This document shows, in pieces, positions 41,193-48,082 of a DNA stretch of 48,082 nt. Position 1 is the first letter of the stretch. Each line of letters starts with the position of its first letter. Location: positions 1 to 48,082 of the forward strand of contig JAEEVW010000028.1 of assembly GCA_016291085.1 (NCBI GenBank), in the 5' to 3' direction. Origin of the DNA: Prevotella sp. (GTDB taxonomy: Bacteria > Bacteroidota > Bacteroidia > Bacteroidales > Bacteroidaceae). The translations under genes and the position numbers were made by a program. Under the pieces are notes generated by a model, which was not told the origin of the DNA, searched no databases, and saw only the letters and a list, made by a program, of their open reading frames with translations.

Positions 41193-41273
41193 GTGCCAAA
41201 CTGCTTTTTAAATATTATTTAAGATGTAACCCCCTTCCTTTGCAAACTCCATGTTGCAAATCCCCCATAAAAT

Positions 41274-41339
41274 GAACCCTAAGGCTTCAAGGCTTGAACC
41301 CTAAGGCTTCGAGTGCTGAACCCTAACCCTTCAGGGCTT
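41274..41339. repeat. 22-bp tandem repeat, 3 units
   Basis: Units start at 41274, 41296 and 41318, each beginning GAACCCTAA and ending in a CTT or GCT triplet. The period equals that of the unrelated array at 21179. The third unit is the left arm of the hairpin described next. Confidence 0.85.
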
Positions 41340-41352
41340 GAAGGGTTAGGGT
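41320..41352. terminator. Hairpin built from the last 22-bp repeat
   Basis: ACCCTAACCCTTCA and its perfect complement flank GGGCT. It lies 26 bp downstream of the leftward small peptide gene and is a plausible terminator for that operon, though it lacks a T-run. Confidence 0.68.
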
Positions 41353-41378
41353 ACAGAATCAGCACGCTCTTGTTTTCT

Positions 41379-41561
41379 TTATTCGCCGAACAGCAGGTCC
41401 TGCATCTTCTGGAATTCCGGGGCGCGCCCGGGTTCGTTGCTGCCGGTGATGGTTCCGTCGAAGACGTTGCCGTTGACGTTGTTAACGCTGCCAGCTAAGA
41501 TCTGACACTCGTTCTTAATCTCTACTGCCTCCATCGAGGGCTTCATATATTCTTTCTTCAT
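41379..41561 (-). CDS. Small MKK...LAGS peptide (second of two relatives)
   Basis: A 60-residue frame: MKKEYMKPSMEAVEIKNECQ, ILAGSVNNVNGNVFDGTITG, then SNEPGRAPEFQKMQDLLFGE. Its N-terminal half aligns with the 24146 peptide: MKK, Tyr at 5, Pro at 8, VE, then ILxGS. The halves after GS share little except an acidic end with a late FG. No signal peptide or membrane segment is visible. It lies at the end of the operon with the S23-type gene and the large surface protein. Function unknown. Confidence 0.68.
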   Translation of the reverse strand: MKKEYMKPSMEAVEIKNECQILAGSVNNVNGNVFDGTITGSNEPGRAPEFQKMQDLLFGE

Positions 41562-41583
41562 ATTGTTATAGCTTTAATTTTTT

Positions 41584-41615
41584 GAATACGGGAATACAGG
41601 AATACTAGAATACAA
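41584..41615. repeat. Octamer array upstream of the small peptide gene
   Basis: GAATACGG, GAATACAG, GAATACTA, GAATACAA: four 8-bp units, beginning 22 bp upstream of the peptide's start. Confidence 0.82.
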
Positions 41616-41686
41616 GACATTAGTTCTGCTGCTGACGGTTCGCGCCTGCATGTTTATCGTCTTGGACGTTTGGTACTCACCAACGC

Positions 41687-41718
41687 CTTCTTGTCTTCTT
41701 GTCTCCATGTCTTCTTCA
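41687..41718. repeat. Octamer array at the end of the S23-type gene
   Basis: CTTCTTGT, CTTCTTGT, CTCCATGT, CTTCTTCA. The stop codon of the leftward S23-type gene (41716-41718) is in the last unit. Confidence 0.83.
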
Positions 41719-42102
41719 ATCCATTTCATCCGTAATTCCCTTGTTTGCTTTAATGGCCTCGATGTAGGAATGGAGTGTGATTGCAGCGTCCTCGATTTTC
41801 ACCCACATTTCGTTGGCCACATCCTGTGGGTAGTAGCCCACATCATGTGACAATATTATATAATAGCGGCACTCTTCTAGAGAGCCCTGTGCAATGTTGA
41901 AGAAGCGCAGTTTGTCGGCCTTAGACACCTTCTTATAGCCCTCGGCGATGTTGGCCGCTATCGATACAGCTGCTCTTTGGAACTGCGGTACCAATGCAAA
42001 CTTCTCGTCCTCGGGAAAAAACATCTTGGTCTTGTAGAATGCCAGTACAAAGGCGTGAGCCTTTTGCCAAGCCATTACCTCTCTGAAACTTTTGCTCGCC
42101 AT
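41716..42102 (-). CDS. Four-helix-bundle protein of the S23 / 23S-rRNA intervening-sequence family
   Basis: A 128-residue all-helical protein starting MASKSFREVMAWQKAHAFVL. The signature is FQRAAVSIAANIAEGYKK followed by FFNIAQGSLEECRYYIIL, diagnostic of the S23/TIGR02436 family first seen inside 23S rRNA genes. Here it is a free-standing gene between a surface-protein gene and the small peptide gene, with octamer arrays at both ends. The family's biochemical role is unknown. Confidence 0.92.
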   Translation of the reverse strand: MASKSFREVMAWQKAHAFVLAFYKTKMFFPEDEKFALVPQFQRAAVSIAANIAEGYKKVSKADKLRFFNIAQGSLEECRYYIILSHDVGYYPQDVANEMWVKIEDAAITLHSYIEAIKANKGITDEMD

Positions 42103-42111
42103 AGCTATTGT

Positions 42112-42151
42112 CTTGTTTTCTTGTTTTCTTGTATTCTTGTATTCTTATTTC
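42112..42151. repeat. Octamer array holding the stop codon of the large surface protein
   Basis: CTTGTTTT, CTTGTTTT, CTTGTATT, CTTGTATT, CTTATTTC. The TAA stop of the leftward 1,527-residue gene (42145-42147) lies in the last unit and the S23-type start is 9 bp from the other end. Confidence 0.87.
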
Positions 42152-45100
42152 ACTACGATCTTTTTATTTCCGTGGATGTACAGGCCTTTCTGCGTGGGCT
42201 TGCCTTCGAGGCGCGTACCGCTCAGCGTGTACCAACTATTGTCGTTATCTTCGTTAACTTCGATAACTTCGTTAACTCCTGTTACGTTCTCTCCGTCTCC
42301 GAAGTTCAGCACGAACTCGCTGGCATTGCTGGTGCCGAGGTCGAAGTACGCACGGCAGGCACCGAGCGTCATGTCGGCGCTGGGCCAGTGCAGATTGTTC
42401 CCAGCACCGAGGAACAGCTTTGTCTTGTCATTGGCCGTGAAGCTGACGGGACTGAAGCTGCCTTTGAAGCTACCGCCCGTGAATGCCTGCGTGTTGTTGG
42501 TGGTGGCGCTGCTGATGGTGACGCTGGTGAACTCGGGCTCCTCGATAGTTGTGCCCTTGTTGTCCCACTTGATGATGAACGGTGTGCCAGCAGGGATATC
42601 AGTGGCACTGGTGAAGTTCAGCGTCAGCGTCGATCCGCTCAGTCCGCTCGTCGTGGTGTTGAGCGTCATGGCTGTCACACCATCGCCTGCTAGCGGACAG
42701 CCGTCTGCCGTTAGGTCGAGCGCGAACGGCAGGCACAGCGTATTCCATGCCCCGTCTTTGTAGAGCGTGCGACCTGAGAGCGTCACGGTCTTACAGGTTC
42801 TTCCGTTCTTGCCGTTGATAGCCGCTGTGTTGTCGGCATTGTCTGTAAGTGTGAGTTGATGGAACAGGCTTTGCGTGATGCCGCTGACGATGCTGGTGAG
42901 TGCGCTGCTGATGTTGATGGTGCCGCTAGTGCCACCCTTGCCCGCACCGATGGTAGCAGGTGAATCCCACCCTCCCTTGGTGGCAGTAACACTGGTGATG
43001 CCGTCGGTGATGGTAATATTTCCGCAATTACAATTTTGACCGCTGCCAATACCCGCTGCGTAGAATTCTCCAACAGCCGTAACCGTACCGCCCTTGATGG
43101 TGATGTCGCCCCCCGTTCCATTTTTTGACGTATTTCCTATGCCTGGAGCGCAGCTACTACCCGTAGCAATGATGGTGCCGCCCTCGATGACGATGTTGCC
43201 ACAGGGGGTATTGTAATCACCACCGATACCAGAGCCACTTTGTCCACCGTCTTTAGCATTGAGCGTGCCGTTACCTTTGATGGTAAGTGTATGGCCATTT
43301 CCAATGAAAATGCCCGGTTTATGAGCGTGCGCACCCTTAACGTAATTTGTGGTACCATCGGCCAAAATGATGGTTGCCGAACCCAGACAGGTGATGCCTG
43401 CCCAACTATGATCAGTGTCATCTACAATGGACCTGATGTCCACACCATTCAGCGTTACTGTGGCACCATCGGCAATAGTGATGTGGGTGTTGGCGCCGCC
43501 GCTTCCTGTGATGATTTGACCGTCAACCATTGTATAACCACCGATATCCTGCGTTAATTCCAGTGCTGTTGCCCGTGCCCAGTGTGCAGTAAATGTCTTG
43601 TTGCCGGTGGATCCCTGAGAAATGGCGGCAGACTTAGTTGGAGTCGTCTGACCTTCCCATGTCCATCCCACGAATTCATAGCCAAATTTGGTTGGAGCGG
43701 TCAGATTGATGGTGCCAGTTATGTATGTATAGCTGGTGGGGTTAGTGTTGACAATATAGTCCGTACCATTTACGGCATTGACGTATGTGATGCTGTAATT
43801 GTCCGGTTCCCACTGTGCATACATCATCAACATCTCAGAGGGGCCGGTCACATTGTAAACCTCTTGCTGGTCCGTAAAGCTGACACCACTGCCGTCAGCC
43901 TTGGTGTTCCAGCCATTGAAGTGATAGTGTGTGCGGGTGAATGCGCAGGCGTTGAGTATCTGCGGTACGTTATAAACAAAGCCCTGATTATTCATAGAAC
44001 CGCTGCCGCCATTGGCATCAAAGTTGACAGTAAAGGTGAGGTTGTTGTCGACAGGGGCATAGGTCCAAGGATTATCTGTGATGTAGTCCGTCTTTACACC
44101 GCCAATGGTCAAAGTGCCGCAGGTGCTGGTTATGTTATTGGAGTTTGATGCAATTCCGACGGTGTATGGTTCAGTGTTTTCGAATGATCTTTTGGCCTCA
44201 ATCCTGAGTCCGCTATTACCGAATATGATGTTACCGCATCTACCTCCCGTTCCACAGCCAATGGCTGCTGAACCAGCGGCCGTTTCTGCGAAGATGGTGC
44301 CGCCTGTGATAACGATATCTCCACACGAACCCGCAGTTCCTGTGCCGATGGCTGCACCGGCACCTGTTATTGCAGCACGAAAAGGATTTCCTTTGAATAA
44401 CACATAATAATAGCTATAGGAATAAGCCTTGATGTTTCCACCTTTTATCTCAATATCGCCACAGCAACCATCGTTGATGCTACCGATGCCTGCCCCATGA
44501 GGCCAGCCACAAGCTTCGAGCGCGCCATTGCCACGGATGGTGAGTACGGTGCCCGGAGGGCCAGGCTGGATGCCGGAGTAACGTGTGCCGCCACCTTGCA
44601 CGTAGTTGCTGGTTCCATCAGCCAGGATGATGGTGGCGCTGCCCAGACAGGTGATGCCAGACCATTCGCGGTCAGTGTTGTTGGCACAAACCGTAGTGCT
44701 TTCGTATACCTTTTTACCGGTGGTATAAGGGGAAGTGATGTTTACGCCGCTGAGTGTGACCATAGCACCGGCAGCAATAATGATACGCGTTTCATCGCCA
44801 CCTGTGCCGGTTATCCCATCGCCGTCGTAGAGTGTCACTTCTCCTGTCGAAGAAGTCAACGTCACAACTTTGGTGAGATCCACCGTCTTCGTTGTGCCCA
44901 CCTGGACTTCGTCGTCGTAAGTAAGGTCGTCGGCATAGACACTCACAGTAACGATGCCTCCATCAATGGGGATAGTGGCCGCAAAACCATGATTGCCACT
45001 AATGCCCTTTGCACTGTTCACGTCGGGACGCGGAACATCAGCATTCAGGTTAACTGTTTTTAAGACCGTACCATCTGTACGTTTTATCACCACACGGATG

Positions 45101-46728
45101 GGAACAGACTCGCTGGGTACATCAGGGTCGTAGGCCCAGCCTTGCACGCGTATATTGCGTACATTATTTGTCTCTCCTTCAACGAAGTCCAGATAAGAAG
45201 CGGGCTTGTTGCGGGTGATGGTCAACGATTGTGTAGAACCTATTTGCGTCTCTCCGTCGGCCAGGTTGCTGGCAAAGACCTTGATGGTATAGGTGCCGGC
45301 GGGGATGTCAACAATGGTGTACTCTTTGTCAAATCCGTGGTTGCCGGTAAGAGTATATGCGTCGTTCACGTCGGTGCGCAGGACATCGGTTGAAAAATGA
45401 TATTCTCTGTAGACCTGATTGTTGGCCGTTCTCATCTCTACACGGATGGGGAGTTGTGCGTCAGGCTCATCGGGGTTGAAGGCCCAGCCTTTCACCCTGA
45501 AGCCCCTGACCTGTGGCTCAAAGAGATCCAAACAGGACTGCGTTGGAGAGTTCCTGTAAGTAGTGGCGGTAGTAATATGCATGTAGATTTGCTGGGAAGT
45601 GAGGCTGGAACAGCCGGCATTCAGGTCGAAGCCCGTGGAACCGCCTTCCTTACCCACGGCACCGCTCTGGGTGGCGTTGAAGTAAATGCCGTTGACGGTA
45701 CGACCATCAGAGAGGAATCGGTCGGTAGTACAATAGAGGTGGATGGGGTCCGTGCTGGCACCGGTGCCGCTGTTCAAGTCACCCATCTGACTCTGGAAGT
45801 GGCTGCTGCCCACGTATTGCACAATTTGATAGAGGCGGTCGTTATAATTCAGCGTAGTGGTGGTATTGGAGGTACTGCGGTTCTGGATGTAGAAGTCGGT
45901 GATATAACCGTGGTTCAGACCGTCGGGGCTGATAGTGGTCTTGTAGAGCAGGTAGATAGCTTCGCCGTCGCCCCAGTTGATGCCTTTGTTCAGGTCGTAG
46001 TTGATGACCTTCCAGCCGTCCACTGCGTACTGGTTCAGATAGGTATCCAGCTCATCACTGCTTCCTGCGCCAACAAGCTTGACTTCGGAGATGTAGCAGT
46101 CCTTCACCGGCGCTGTAGCTGTGGTGAGGTGCATGTAGATTTGCTGGGAAGTAAGGGCGGAACAGCCGGCGTTCAGGTCGAAGCCGGTCTTGATGTTGCC
46201 TTCACAGCCCACGCCGCCGCTCTTCGTATCGTTGAAGGTGATGCCGGTCACCACGCGGTTGTCGGCAAAGGTCTCTTTGGTATAGTAGAGGTGGATGGGG
46301 TCGGTGCTGGCACCGGTATGGCTGTTCAGGTCGCCGTACTGTCCCTTGAAGTGGCTGTCGCTGTCATCAGAGACAGGCACGAGGTCGTAGGTGCGGCCCA
46401 TAAAGTTCAGCGTCTGGGTGGTTTTGGCGGCACTGCGGTTCTGGATGTAGAAGTCGGTGATGTACTCGTGGTTAAAGCCGTCGGTGCTTTCCGCCGTCTT
46501 ATAAAGCAGCAGGATGGCATCGCCACTGCCCCACGCAATACCTTTGTTCAGGTCCCAGTTGGTGGCTTTCCAACCTTGGGACGTGTACTTGGCTACCAGC
46601 GCATTATAATCTGCTTGTGCATACGCGCCGATGAGCATCACGTCGGTAATGTACTCTGTGGCTGAGGCCGTCAGTGTGGTCATACACATGAACACAAGGG
46701 CTAAGATAAGATTGATAATTCGTTTCAT
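42145..46728 (-). CDS. Large modular secreted surface protein (1,527 residues)
   Basis: Signal peptide MKRIINLILALVFMCMTTLTASA. Modules, approximate residues: (1) two 180-residue repeats (22-395), each with three DLN motifs followed by an I-x-L-x-Y/H strand, such as DLNKGIAWGSGDAILLLYKT, suggesting a threefold beta-prism; (2) two repeats with VxGWAxxPDxP and GNHGF (400-625); (3) a Gly-rich beta-helix-like region (SGITCLGSATIILADG); (4) two Listeria-Bacteroides (Flg_new) repeats, VNFDANGGSGSM to MMYAQWEP and a second ending FTAHW (910-1075); (5) a second beta-helix-like region; (6) a terminal module with WYTLSGTRLEGKPTQKGLYI. Likely cell-surface or secreted; ligand unknown. Confidence 0.85.
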   Translation of the reverse strand: MKRIINLILALVFMCMTTLTASATEYITDVMLIGAYAQADYNALVAKYTSQGWKATNWDLNKGIAWGSGDAILLLYKTAESTDGFNHEYITDFYIQNRSAAKTTQTLNFMGRTYDLVPVSDDSDSHFKGQYGDLNSHTGASTDPIHLYYTKETFADNRVVTGITFNDTKSGGVGCEGNIKTGFDLNAGCSALTSQQIYMHLTTATAPVKDCYISEVKLVGAGSSDELDTYLNQYAVDGWKVINYDLNKGINWGDGEAIYLLYKTTISPDGLNHGYITDFYIQNRSTSNTTTTLNYNDRLYQIVQYVGSSHFQSQMGDLNSGTGASTDPIHLYCTTDRFLSDGRTVNGIYFNATQSGAVGKEGGSTGFDLNAGCSSLTSQQIYMHITTATTYRNSPTQSCLDLFEPQVRGFRVKGWAFNPDEPDAQLPIRVEMRTANNQVYREYHFSTDVLRTDVNDAYTLTGNHGFDKEYTIVDIPAGTYTIKVFASNLADGETQIGSTQSLTITRNKPASYLDFVEGETNNVRNIRVQGWAYDPDVPSESVPIRVVIKRTDGTVLKTVNLNADVPRPDVNSAKGISGNHGFAATIPIDGGIVTVSVYADDLTYDDEVQVGTTKTVDLTKVVTLTSSTGEVTLYDGDGITGTGGDETRIIIAAGAMVTLSGVNITSPYTTGKKVYESTTVCANNTDREWSGITCLGSATIILADGTSNYVQGGGTRYSGIQPGPPGTVLTIRGNGALEACGWPHGAGIGSINDGCCGDIEIKGGNIKAYSYSYYYVLFKGNPFRAAITGAGAAIGTGTAGSCGDIVITGGTIFAETAAGSAAIGCGTGGRCGNIIFGNSGLRIEAKRSFENTEPYTVGIASNSNNITSTCGTLTIGGVKTDYITDNPWTYAPVDNNLTFTVNFDANGGSGSMNNQGFVYNVPQILNACAFTRTHYHFNGWNTKADGSGVSFTDQQEVYNVTGPSEMLMMYAQWEPDNYSITYVNAVNGTDYIVNTNPTSYTYITGTINLTAPTKFGYEFVGWTWEGQTTPTKSAAISQGSTGNKTFTAHWARATALELTQDIGGYTMVDGQIITGSGGANTHITIADGATVTLNGVDIRSIVDDTDHSWAGITCLGSATIILADGTTNYVKGAHAHKPGIFIGNGHTLTIKGNGTLNAKDGGQSGSGIGGDYNTPCGNIVIEGGTIIATGSSCAPGIGNTSKNGTGGDITIKGGTVTAVGEFYAAGIGSGQNCNCGNITITDGITSVTATKGGWDSPATIGAGKGGTSGTINISSALTSIVSGITQSLFHQLTLTDNADNTAAINGKNGRTCKTVTLSGRTLYKDGAWNTLCLPFALDLTADGCPLAGDGVTAMTLNTTTSGLSGSTLTLNFTSATDIPAGTPFIIKWDNKGTTIEEPEFTSVTISSATTNNTQAFTGGSFKGSFSPVSFTANDKTKLFLGAGNNLHWPSADMTLGACRAYFDLGTSNASEFVLNFGDGENVTGVNEVIEVNEDNDNSWYTLSGTRLEGKPTQKGLYIHGNKKIVVK
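42241..42276. repeat. Nonamer coding array before the C-terminal module
   Basis: On the plus strand GTCGTTATC, TTCGTTAAC, TTCGATAAC, TTCGTTAAC: four 9-bp units encoding the acidic linker NEVIEVNEDNDN. Same position as the coding array in the 22887-24017 gene. Confidence 0.8.
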
Positions 46729-46755
46729 AAAATTTAGTTTTGTCGTTATCGCCTG

Positions 46756-46786
46756 CAAAGTTACGAATAAGTGAGCAAAATGCAAA
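46756..46786 (-). promoter_or_regulatory. Promoter of the large surface protein
   Basis: On the minus strand TTTG (46783-46786), 19 bp, TAACTTTG (46756-46763), 27 bp before the start. Confidence 0.8.
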
Positions 46787-46893
46787 GAAAGACTTGTGTT
46801 TTTTGCATTTTCGAGCGAAAGTAACTTCACCTCATCGATTTATCGCTTTGTACCTTCAGGTCAAAGAAGGGTGAAAGTTACGAATAAGTGAGC
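46757..46893. repeat. Duplicated promoter segment (20-bp direct repeat)
   Basis: AAAGTTACGAATAAGTGAGC occurs at 46757-46776 and again, exactly, at 46874-46893; both are followed by near-identical A-rich sequence ending ATGCAAA. The outer copy carries TAACTTTC instead of TAACTTTG, so its -7 box is spoiled. Confidence 0.85.
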
Positions 46894-46943
46894 GAAAATG
46901 CAAATTCTTCTATTTGAAAATGCCATTAAAAGCATTTTTTTTG

Positions 46944-46951
46944 TATCTTTG
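46944..46951 (+). promoter_or_regulatory. Putative -7 box of the sensor gene
   Basis: TATCTTTG, 25 bp before the first ATG. The nearest TTTG upstream is too far (27 bp). Confidence 0.5.
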
Positions 46952-46976
46952 CAGCGATTAAGTGTTATTCTAACAG

Positions 46977-48082
46977 ATGTACGATATGCATAGAACCACT
47001 TGCGATAAATTGGCATGGTACAAGAGAGCAATGATGCTACTGCTCTCTGTACATCTCTCATTGTCAATAGGATTTGCCCAATCAGACAACACACGGGTCT
47101 TCTCAACAAGTCATCCGCTGATTTATGAAGACGTATGGGACCTGTGGCCCTACTCATTCTTGAACGACAACGGTGAACCGGACGGTTTCAGTGTCGACTT
47201 GGTCCGGCTCATCATGAAGGAACTGGACATTCCCTACGAAATCAGGCTGAAACCGTCGTCGGAAGCCTTCCGTGACCTGAAAAGCGGCAAGTCGGACCTG
47301 ATGCTGGGTCTGGCCGTAGGATTCCACGACGAGTTTGGTAAATTCTCGAAGAATGCCGTCACGCTCTTCACCCAAAGTGTGGTGACGCCAAAGAATAAGG
47401 AGGTGGTCATCAAGCGCTTCCGCGACCTGAGCAACCACCAGGTGATAGTCTGCGACAGCTCGCTAGCCTATCACTTAATGCTCGAATACGGGTGGGGCGA
47501 GAATGCCATTCCCGTGGGGGATATGCGCGAAGCCATTCAGGAGGTCAGCGCCAAGGAGGAGGGTCAGATCCTGTGGAACACGCTCTCGCTGAAATGGCTC
47601 ATGCAGCGCTATCACATCGACAACCTGGAACTGACTCCCGTCAACATGCAGCACGGACAGTACAAGTTCATGTCGAACAACCAGCAACTGCTCGACAAAC
47701 TCGACGAGGCCTATACCAGACTCTATACCAACGACAAGATACAACCCTTGCAGGATAAGTGGTTCTATCCCGAGCGGCAGGATATGGAAGAGTCGAAAGG
47801 ACTATGGTATCTGCTGGGCGGCGGCCTGCTGCTACTCGTCTTCATGGCCGTCTATGGTATCAGTTACCATATCCAAAACCGGAAGATAAAACTCGAGAAC
47901 GTGAAGCGCAACAATCGTCTGGCGCTGATTCTGCAGACCAGTCAGGTACACATCTGGACCTATGACATCAAGACGAACCGGTTCTCCTGGCACAACGATA
48001 ACGGACAGGTGGCCTACACGTACTCGATGGAGGAATTCTCGCAGCGATACAGTCGCGAGGATTTCGTCAGTCTGAAGTCGGC
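46977..48082 (+). CDS. Sensor protein with periplasmic SBP_bac_3-like domain and PAS-like domain (3' end beyond window)
   Basis: The frame is open to the window edge (368 codons). The start MYDMHRTTCDKL (second ATG at 46986 also possible) gives a signal segment (MMLLLSVHLSLSIGFAQ). Residues 40-265 match an extracellular solute-binding family 3 domain (PYSFLNDNGEPDGFSVDLVR and DLMLGLAVGFHDEFG). A transmembrane helix follows (LWYLLGGGLLLLVFMAVYGI), then a PAS-like start (LILQTSQVHIWTYDIKTNRF). This is the plan of Bacteroidales hybrid histidine kinases; the kinase itself is not visible. It diverges from the surface-protein operon and may regulate it. Confidence 0.78.
   Translation, partial: MYDMHRTTCDKLAWYKRAMMLLLSVHLSLSIGFAQSDNTRVFSTSHPLIYEDVWDLWPYSFLNDNGEPDGFSVDLVRLIMKELDIPYEIRLKPSSEAFRDLKSGKSDLMLGLAVGFHDEFGKFSKNAVTLFTQSVVTPKNKEVVIKRFRDLSNHQVIVCDSSLAYHLMLEYGWGENAIPVGDMREAIQEVSAKEEGQILWNTLSLKWLMQRYHIDNLELTPVNMQHGQYKFMSNNQQLLDKLDEAYTRLYTNDKIQPLQDKWFYPERQDMEESKGLWYLLGGGLLLLVFMAVYGISYHIQNRKIKLENVKRNNRLALILQTSQVHIWTYDIKTNRFSWHNDNGQVAYTYSMEEFSQRYSREDFVSLKS

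Noticed and set aside
41270..41352. CCCTAA repeats as telomere-like or phage-end DNA
   Set aside because: They are part of a 22-bp tandem unit and a hairpin between ordinary genes; no replication or end-protection gene is near.
45397..46665. A 422-codon open frame on the plus strand
   Set aside because: It is antisense to the repeat-rich surface protein, which has a signal peptide, clear domains and a promoter; the antisense product is Val/Gly-rich without recognisable domains.

Overview
The window looks like chromosomal DNA from a Prevotella-type member of the Bacteroidales. The evidence is: Bacteroidetes promoters (a TTTG-like -33 box, 19-21 bp, then TAnnTTTG) before many genes; a fused SecDF; the gene run metK-DUF4271-hemD-rnpA-yidD-tyrS; ferredoxin-dependent 2-oxoacid oxidoreductase (KorAB) with ATP-dependent PEP carboxykinase and malate dehydrogenase; an Oar-like TonB-dependent receptor; and secreted proteins with the ending GLYIxxGKKVxxK. 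No genus or species was proved; assignments rest on recalled families, not searches.

Layout. 1-9.4 kb: pckA (3' end cut by the window edge) divergent from upp, then a lipoprotein operon (thioredoxin-like protein, membrane/TPR-like protein, beta-propeller lipoprotein with a CxxCH motif), convergent with korAB. 9.5-15.4 kb: a leftward run of a uridine-kinase-like protein, a DUF3237 protein, a DUF5703 glycoside-hydrolase-like enzyme and an unknown membrane protein. 15.5-20.6 kb: a Na/phosphate symporter and the TonB-dependent receptor. 20.6-24.4 kb: a decayed accessory patch with two tiny overlapping ORFs, a strong hairpin, a 22-bp tandem repeat, an ATPase, and a scar joining the first part of one gene to the last part of another, ending in a small peptide gene. 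24.5-41.1 kb: mostly housekeeping (M16 peptidase, metK to tyrS, tRNA-Gln, an SDR, HU, rhomboid protease, secDF, MaoC, tRNA-Arg, mdh). 41.3-46.7 kb: a leftward surface-protein operon (a 1,527-residue modular protein, an S23/four-helix-bundle protein and a second small peptide). 46.98 kb to the end: the start of a periplasmic-binding-domain sensor protein.

The most unusual signal is not one gene but a recurrent class of short tandem arrays with periods of 7, 8, 9 or 10 bp, seen more than a dozen times. They fill gaps between co-directional genes, often with the upstream stop codon inside a repeat unit. Twice they lie in the linker before the C-terminal domain of a secreted protein, and once as six heptamers (14 codons) in frame inside a glycoside hydrolase. 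Two arrays belong to one dispersed element of about 46 bp with a constant AATTTGCTTCCGCA flank. A different dispersed element (13678 and 21485) has constant ends and a central palindrome that differs between copies with base pairing kept.

A second pattern is the pairing of secreted proteins carrying a GLYIxxGKKVxxK ending with a downstream 56-60-residue peptide of the form MKKxY..P.M..VE...ILxGS. It occurs twice, at 22.9-24.3 kb and 41.4-46.7 kb.
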